A stretch of DNA of 9,431 bases from Hyphomicrobiales bacterium (GTDB lineage: Bacteria > Pseudomonadota > Alphaproteobacteria > Rhizobiales > Beijerinckiaceae), in contig JANYDZ010000006.1 of NCBI GenBank assembly GCA_025363375.1, positions 1 through 9,431 on the forward strand, in the 5' to 3' direction. This document shows positions 6,264-9,431 of this stretch, piece after piece; the first letter of the stretch is position 1; each line of letters begins with the position of its first letter. The translations under genes and the position numbers were made by a program. The notes under the pieces were generated by a model. That model searched no databases. It was given only the letters and a program-made list of their open reading frames with translations, and was not told where the DNA came from.

Positions 6264-6292
6264 TTGCGATCAGGCCCGGCATTTCCTATGGT
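6264..6292 (+). promoter_or_regulatory. Candidate promoter for coaBC-dut-rrf2
   Basis: TTGCGA (6264-6269) and TATGGT (6287-6292) match the sigma70 -35 and -10 hexamers at 4 of 6 each, with the ideal 17-base spacer. They lie in the only sizeable gap of the downstream half (6236-6405). Transcription would start near 6299, giving a leader of about 107 bases. No protein-coding sequence is evident in this gap. Confidence 0.4.
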
Positions 6293-6368
6293 GCGGCCCG
6301 GAACGAGGCCAGCCGCGCAATTGGCCGCAGCCACGTCGCAACGCGCAACAAGAAGATTACCGTGAAGT

Positions 6369-6397
6369 CTCCGCCAGACCATATCGATATGCCGGAG
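6369..6397 (+). promoter_or_regulatory. coaBC: Palindrome and possible ribosome-site-masking hairpin before coaBC
   Basis: CATATCGATATG (6380-6391) is a perfect 12-base palindrome next to the coaBC ribosome site. In RNA, CTCCG (6369-6373) is complementary to CGGAG (6393-6397), which contains the Shine-Dalgarno GGAG, and the palindrome can form a small inner hairpin. The element could be a protein-binding site in DNA or a translational control structure. Both readings are inference and the outer stem is only 5 pairs. Confidence 0.35.
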
Positions 6398-6405
6398 CGC
6401 GTGTG

Positions 6406-7650
6406 ATGCAGCTTTCATCCGCGCGCATTCTACTCGTCGTCGGCGGCGGCGTCGCCGCCTATAAATCGCTCGACCTTGCGCGGCGCCTGCGCGAGCGCGG
6501 GGCGCGGGTGCGCGCCGTCCTCACCGACGCCGGCAAACATTTCATCACGCCGTTGTCGCTCGCCGCGCTCACCGGCGAAAAAGTTTTCGAAGACCTGTTC
6601 TCGCTCACCGACGAAGCTGAAATGGGGCACATCGAACTGTCGCGCGACGCCGACCTCATTGTGATCGCGCCGGCGACGGCCGATCTCCTGGCGAAAGCTT
6701 CGCATGGCCTTGCCGGCGATCTCGCTTCAACATTGCTGCTCGCCACCGACAAAAGGATTCTCGCCGCGCCCGCGATGAACCTGCGCATGTGGCTCGCTCC
6801 GGCGACGCGGCGCAATGTCGCGACGCTGCGCGGCGACGGCATGCTGTTCGTCGGCCCCAACGACGGCGCGATGGCCTGCGGCGAATTCGGGCCGGGACGC
6901 ATGGCCGAACCGCTGGAGATTGTCGCCGCTGTCGAGGCGGCGTTGGCCTCGCCCGCGGCCATCGCGCCGCCGGCGAGCGCGGCGAAAGCGGGCGCGCTCG
7001 CGGGCAAGCGCGTGGTCGTCACGTCCGGGCCCACGCATGAGCCGATTGATCCCGTGCGCTACATCGCCAACCGCTCCTCGGGCAAACAGGGCCACGCCAT
7101 CGCGCGCGCCGCGGCGGATGCCGGCGCGTTGGTGACACTGGTCAGCGGTCCCGTGAATGTCGCCGATCCCGCGGGCGTCCATGTCGTCCATGTCGAGACC
7201 GCGCGCGAAATGCTGGCGGCCGTCGAGAAGGCGCTGCCTTGCGATATTTTCATCGCCGCCGCCGCCGTCGCCGACTGGCGCGTCGAGGCCATGCGGGAAA
7301 AATTGAAGAAGAGCGCCGCCGGCCCGCCCAGGCTTGCCCTTGTGGAAAATCCCGACATTCTCGCTACCATCGCCGCGCTCAAAAAGACGCGGCCCGCGCT
7401 CGTCGTCGGCTTTGCCGCCGAGACTGAAAATGTCGTTGCGCACGCGCGCAAGAAACTGGCGCGGAAGAAATGCGACCTCATCGTCGCCAACGACGTCAGT
7501 CCGGAGACGGGAATCATGGGCGGCGACAACAACGAGGTGCATCTCGTCGGCGCCGCGGGCGTCGAACACTGGCCAAAGCTCGCGAAGGACGAGGTCGCGC
7601 GGCGTCTCGTCGAAGCGATCGCCTTGCGTCTGGAGGATGCGGCGCAATGA
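6406..7650 (+). CDS. coaBC: Bifunctional phosphopantothenoylcysteine decarboxylase / phosphopantothenate-cysteine ligase CoaBC (Dfp)
   Basis: Two steps of coenzyme A synthesis in one 414-residue cytoplasmic protein: ligation of cysteine to 4'-phosphopantothenate (CoaB), then FMN-dependent decarboxylation to 4'-phosphopantetheine (CoaC). The N-terminal CoaC half has the catalytic H75 in MGHIELS, N125 in the PAMNLRMW motif and C158 in MACGEFGPGR. These numbers coincide with E. coli Dfp, which supports the ATG at 6406 (GGAG 8 bases upstream). The CoaB half starts near residue 200 with VVVTSGPTHEPIDPVRYI, then N222 in NRSSGKQG, AAAVADW, the KLKK lysines at 299-302, and AAET / NDVS near the end. 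The ligand residue positions in CoaB are by family resemblance. The stop overlaps the dut start (ATGA), behind a GGAGG site. CoaBC uses cysteine, the product of the CysK encoded downstream. Confidence 0.97.
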   Translation: MQLSSARILLVVGGGVAAYKSLDLARRLRERGARVRAVLTDAGKHFITPLSLAALTGEKVFEDLFSLTDEAEMGHIELSRDADLIVIAPATADLLAKASHGLAGDLASTLLLATDKRILAAPAMNLRMWLAPATRRNVATLRGDGMLFVGPNDGAMACGEFGPGRMAEPLEIVAAVEAALASPAAIAPPASAAKAGALAGKRVVVTSGPTHEPIDPVRYIANRSSGKQGHAIARAAADAGALVTLVSGPVNVADPAGVHVVHVETAREMLAAVEKALPCDIFIAAAAVADWRVEAMREKLKKSAAGPPRLALVENPDILATIAALKKTRPALVVGFAAETENVVAHARKKLARKKCDLIVANDVSPETGIMGGDNNEVHLVGAAGVEHWPKLAKDEVARRLVEAIALRLEDAAQ

Positions 7651-8117
7651 CCATACGCGTTCCCGTCAGACAATTGCCGCATGGCGAAGGCCTGCCGCTG
7701 CCCGCCTATCAAAGCGCGGGCGCGGCGGGACTCGATCTGCAGGCTGCGATTCCCGCGCATGCGGCGGTGCTGCTCGCGCCGGGCGGGCGCGCGCTGATTC
7801 CAACCGGCCTGTCGCTCGAACTGCCGCAAGGCTATGAAGCGCAGGTGCGGCCCCGCTCGGGTCTGGCGTTGAAGAACGGCTTGACCGTGCTCAATGCGCC
7901 GGGAACCATCGACGCTGATTATCGCGGCGAGATCGGCGTTATTCTGATCAACCACGGGCAGGAGCCATTTGAAGTGACGCGCGGCGCGCGAATTGCCCAG
8001 CTTGTGGTCGCTCAGGTCGAGCGCGCAACGTTCGTCGCGGTCGGCGCCATCGCGGAAACCGCGCGCGGGGCGGGCGGATTCGGATCGACTGGAATGGCTG
8101 GGGAGCCGCGTAAATGA
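7647..8117 (+). CDS. dut: Deoxyuridine 5'-triphosphate nucleotidohydrolase (dUTPase)
   Basis: Homotrimeric enzyme that splits dUTP to dUMP and pyrophosphate, keeping uracil out of DNA and feeding dTMP synthesis. It has 156 residues, close to E. coli (151). All five dUTPase motifs are present: motif 1 AGAAGLDLQA at 24-33, motif 2 PRSGLA at 69-74, motif 3 GTIDADYRGE at 86-95 with catalytic D89, motif 4 RGARIAQLV at 112-120, and the glycine-rich motif 5 RGAGGFGSTG at 140-149, which closes over the substrate. The start ATG at 7647 overlaps the coaBC stop by four bases, with GGAGG (7632-7636) 10 bases upstream. Its own stop overlaps the next start in the same ATGA manner. Linkage of coaBC and dut is common in Proteobacteria, and nothing here looks unusual. 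Confidence 0.98.
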   Translation: MTIRVPVRQLPHGEGLPLPAYQSAGAAGLDLQAAIPAHAAVLLAPGGRALIPTGLSLELPQGYEAQVRPRSGLALKNGLTVLNAPGTIDADYRGEIGVILINHGQEPFEVTRGARIAQLVVAQVERATFVAVGAIAETARGAGGFGSTGMAGEPRK

Positions 8118-8554
8118 ACCTGCTGTCGCAACGAGGCCAGTTGGCGATCGCCGCCGTCGTCGATGTGGCGCTGCACGCCCGGCCGACGCCCGTCGCGGCA
8201 AAAGCGCTCGCGGCGCGGCACGATCTGCCGCCACGGCATCTGGAAACGCTGCTGCAAACACTGGTGCGCGCGAATATTCTGAAAGGCGTGCGCGGGCCGC
8301 GCGGCGGCTACGAACTCGCCCGCGAGCGGCGCCGCATCAGCATGGGCGAGATCGTGCGCGCCGCGCTCAGCGAGAACGGCAATTCGAAGCCCCGCTCCCG
8401 TCTTGTCGATCTCGTCATAGAGCCGCTTGTCGCCGAAGCCAGCGGCGTCTTTCTCACGGCGCTCGACGGCATCAGCGTCGACGACCTGTGCAAGCGCGCG
8501 GAGGAGCAGGCCGTTTTCGGCGTGATGGACGTAAAATCCGATTTTACGATCTAG
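8114..8554 (+). CDS. Rrf2-family winged-helix transcriptional regulator
   Basis: A 146-residue DNA-binding protein starting at ATG 8114, overlapping the dut stop, with GGGGAG 8 bases upstream. The N-terminal winged helix-turn-helix runs over about residues 5-70: the recognition helix region is near LPPRHLETLLQTLVRANIL (38-56), and the wing has the Rrf2 hallmark RGPRGGYELA (60-69). Unlike IscR or NsrR, the dimerisation part (about 78-135) lacks the three-cysteine cluster; the only cysteine is C126. It is therefore unlikely to carry a classical iron-sulfur cluster. cysK follows 75 bases downstream on the same strand. This resembles CymR, an Rrf2 protein without a cluster that controls cysteine genes in Bacillus and forms a complex with CysK. 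Family assignment is firm; a role in cysteine control is inference. Confidence 0.93.
   Translation: MNLLSQRGQLAIAAVVDVALHARPTPVAAKALAARHDLPPRHLETLLQTLVRANILKGVRGPRGGYELARERRRISMGEIVRAALSENGNSKPRSRLVDLVIEPLVAEASGVFLTALDGISVDDLCKRAEEQAVFGVMDVKSDFTI
8530..8548. promoter_or_regulatory. AT-rich perfect inverted repeat at the 3' end of rrf2, upstream of cysK
   Basis: CGTAAAAT and ATTTTACG are perfect 8-base arms around CCG. It lies inside the last codons of the regulator gene, 81 bases before the cysK ATG. Such an AT-rich symmetric element is rare in this GC-rich window. It could be an operator for the Rrf2 protein, or an RNA hairpin at the end of the operon. There is no T-tract after it. The remaining gap 8555-8629 holds only the cysK ribosome site AGGGAG (8618-8623). 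Confidence 0.4.
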
Positions 8555-8629
8555 CGCCGGAGTGTTAGCCTTCGGGCGGTTGCCAGCGGAGCCGGGAAAC
8601 GCGGCCGCGGGCGCTTCAGGGAGCATGCC

Positions 8630-9431
8630 ATGACGATTGAAAAATCCGCCTCGACCCGCGGCCGCGGACGCATCTACGAGTCCATCACCGATACGATCGG
8701 CGACACGCCGATCGTGCGGTTGCAGCGCATCGGCAAAGACAAGGGCGTCAAGGCGAACCTGCTCGCCAAGCTCGAATTTTTCAATCCCATCGCGAGCGTC
8801 AAGGACCGCATCGGCGTGTCCATGATCGACGCGCTGGAAAAGGCGGGCAAAATCGTGCCCGGCGCCACCGTGCTGGTTGAACCCACTTCCGGCAACACCG
8901 GCATCGCGCTTGCCTTCGTCGCCGCCGCGCGCGGCTACAAGCTGATTCTGGTCATGCCGGAGACGATGTCGATCGAGCGCCGCAAAATGCTGGCGCTGCT
9001 GGGCGCCGAACTTGTGCTGACGCCCGGCCCGATGGGCATGAAGGGCGCGATCGCGAAAGCCAACGAAATCGTCGCCACGACGCCTGGCGCGATCATCCCG
9101 CAGCAATTCGAGAATCCGGCCAATCCCGAAATTCATCGCCAGACGACGGCGGAGGAAATCTGGAACGACACCCATGGAACAGTTGATTACGTCGTCTCCG
9201 GCATCGGCACGGGCGGCACGATCACCGGCGTCGGCCAGGTGCTGAAAGCGCGCAAACCGGGCTTGAAGATGATCGCCATTGAGCCCGAGGATTCGCCGGT
9301 GCTGTCCGGCGGACAGCCTGGCCCGCACAAGATTCAAGGCATTGGCGCGGGCTTTGTGCCCGGCATTCTCGACCGTTCGGTGATTGACGAGGTGGTCACC
9401 GTGGGAAACCAGACGGCGTTCGACACCGCGC
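8630..9431 (+). CDS. cysK: Cysteine synthase A (O-acetylserine sulfhydrylase), 3' end outside window
   Basis: PLP enzyme that makes L-cysteine from O-acetylserine and sulfide. From ATG 8630 (AGGGAG 6 bases upstream) 267 residues are visible and the frame is open to the window edge; the full family length is about 310-330. Motifs: IGDTPIVRL near 23-31, the Schiff-base K58 in NPIASVKDR, the substrate-binding loop TSGNTG at 86-91, PQQFENPANP at 157-166, and the PLP phosphate loop GTGGTITG at 193-200. GIGAGFVP (237-244) follows and fits CysK. The protein has an N-terminal extension of about 14 residues (rich in Ser and Arg) before the conserved YESITDTIGDTP. CysK is more likely than cystathionine beta-synthase because no extra domain is visible up to the cut, but the missing C-terminus leaves that open. 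It lies directly downstream of the Rrf2 regulator. Confidence 0.94.
   Translation, partial: MTIEKSASTRGRGRIYESITDTIGDTPIVRLQRIGKDKGVKANLLAKLEFFNPIASVKDRIGVSMIDALEKAGKIVPGATVLVEPTSGNTGIALAFVAAARGYKLILVMPETMSIERRKMLALLGAELVLTPGPMGMKGAIAKANEIVATTPGAIIPQQFENPANPEIHRQTTAEEIWNDTHGTVDYVVSGIGTGGTITGVGQVLKARKPGLKMIAIEPEDSPVLSGGQPGPHKIQGIGAGFVPGILDRSVIDEVVTVGNQTAFDTA

Noticed and set aside
5401..6405. Long upstream extension of the coaBC frame through ubiB
   Set aside because: It reads the ubiB gene in another frame. The CoaBC residues H75, N125 and C158 match E. coli numbering only if translation starts at 6406.
7059..8261. 400-codon minus-strand frame across coaBC, dut and rrf2
   Set aside because: Antisense to well-supported genes, Arg/Ser/Ala-rich low-complexity translation, no motif.
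8625..8633. Two-codon mini frame ATG-CCA-TGA overlapping the cysK start
   Set aside because: It lies only 1 base after the AGGGAG site, too close for initiation; the ATG at 8630 has the correct 6-base spacing.
8012..9337. 441-codon open frame on the minus strand across dut, rrf2 and cysK
   Set aside because: Fully antisense to three genes with clear family motifs; its translation is rich in Arg, His, Ala and Asp with no recognisable domain. Long antisense frames are expected in GC-rich coding DNA.

Overview
The window reads as chromosomal DNA of a GC-rich alphaproteobacterium. A Hyphomicrobiales/Rhizobiales-type organism is my best guess. The basis is the high-GC codon use, the alphaproteobacterial style of MutM zinc finger (C-x4-C then C-x2-C), and the gene neighbourhood mutM / ubiE-ubiB-coaBC-dut. 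The genus cannot be read from the sequence. No rRNA, tRNA, CRISPR array, insertion sequence or phage gene was seen, and no gene-free stretch exceeds about 170 bases.

Layout. (1) Bases 1-710, plus strand: C-terminal part of an NRAMP/MntH-type divalent metal transporter, cut by the window edge. It converges with mutM, with 4 bases between the stop codons. (2) Bases 715-2633, minus strand: mutM (DNA glycosylase), preceded by a periplasmic solute receptor of the Bug/TctC family that probably shares its transcript. (3) Bases 2634-2776: a compact divergent control region with a 20-base GC dinucleotide tract, two back-to-back candidate promoters and an 18-base operator-like palindrome. (4) Bases 2777-3816, plus strand: two adjacent paralogous one-domain cupins, here called cupin A and cupin B. 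B has the three histidines of a 3-His iron cupin of the gentisate-dioxygenase kind. A aligns without gaps but has lost all three. (5) Bases 3898-6235: ubiE and ubiB, 1 base apart, for ubiquinone synthesis. (6) Bases 6406-8554: coaBC, dut and an Rrf2-family regulator joined by two ATGA start/stop overlaps, behind a 170-base leader with a candidate promoter. (7) Base 8630 to the window end: cysK, cysteine synthase, truncated at residue 267.

How it fits together. The housekeeping parts (mutM, ubiE-ubiB, coaBC-dut) form a block often kept together in Alphaproteobacteria. From memory, mutM and ubiE are usually direct divergent neighbours. Here a three-gene cassette (solute receptor plus two cupins) sits exactly between them. 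It may couple periplasmic capture of an organic acid to its oxidation by a split, two-subunit cupin dioxygenase. This cassette and its divergent control region are the most unusual part of the window. The second point of interest is the Rrf2 regulator directly upstream of cysK, which recalls the CymR-CysK pair that controls cysteine metabolism in Bacillus.
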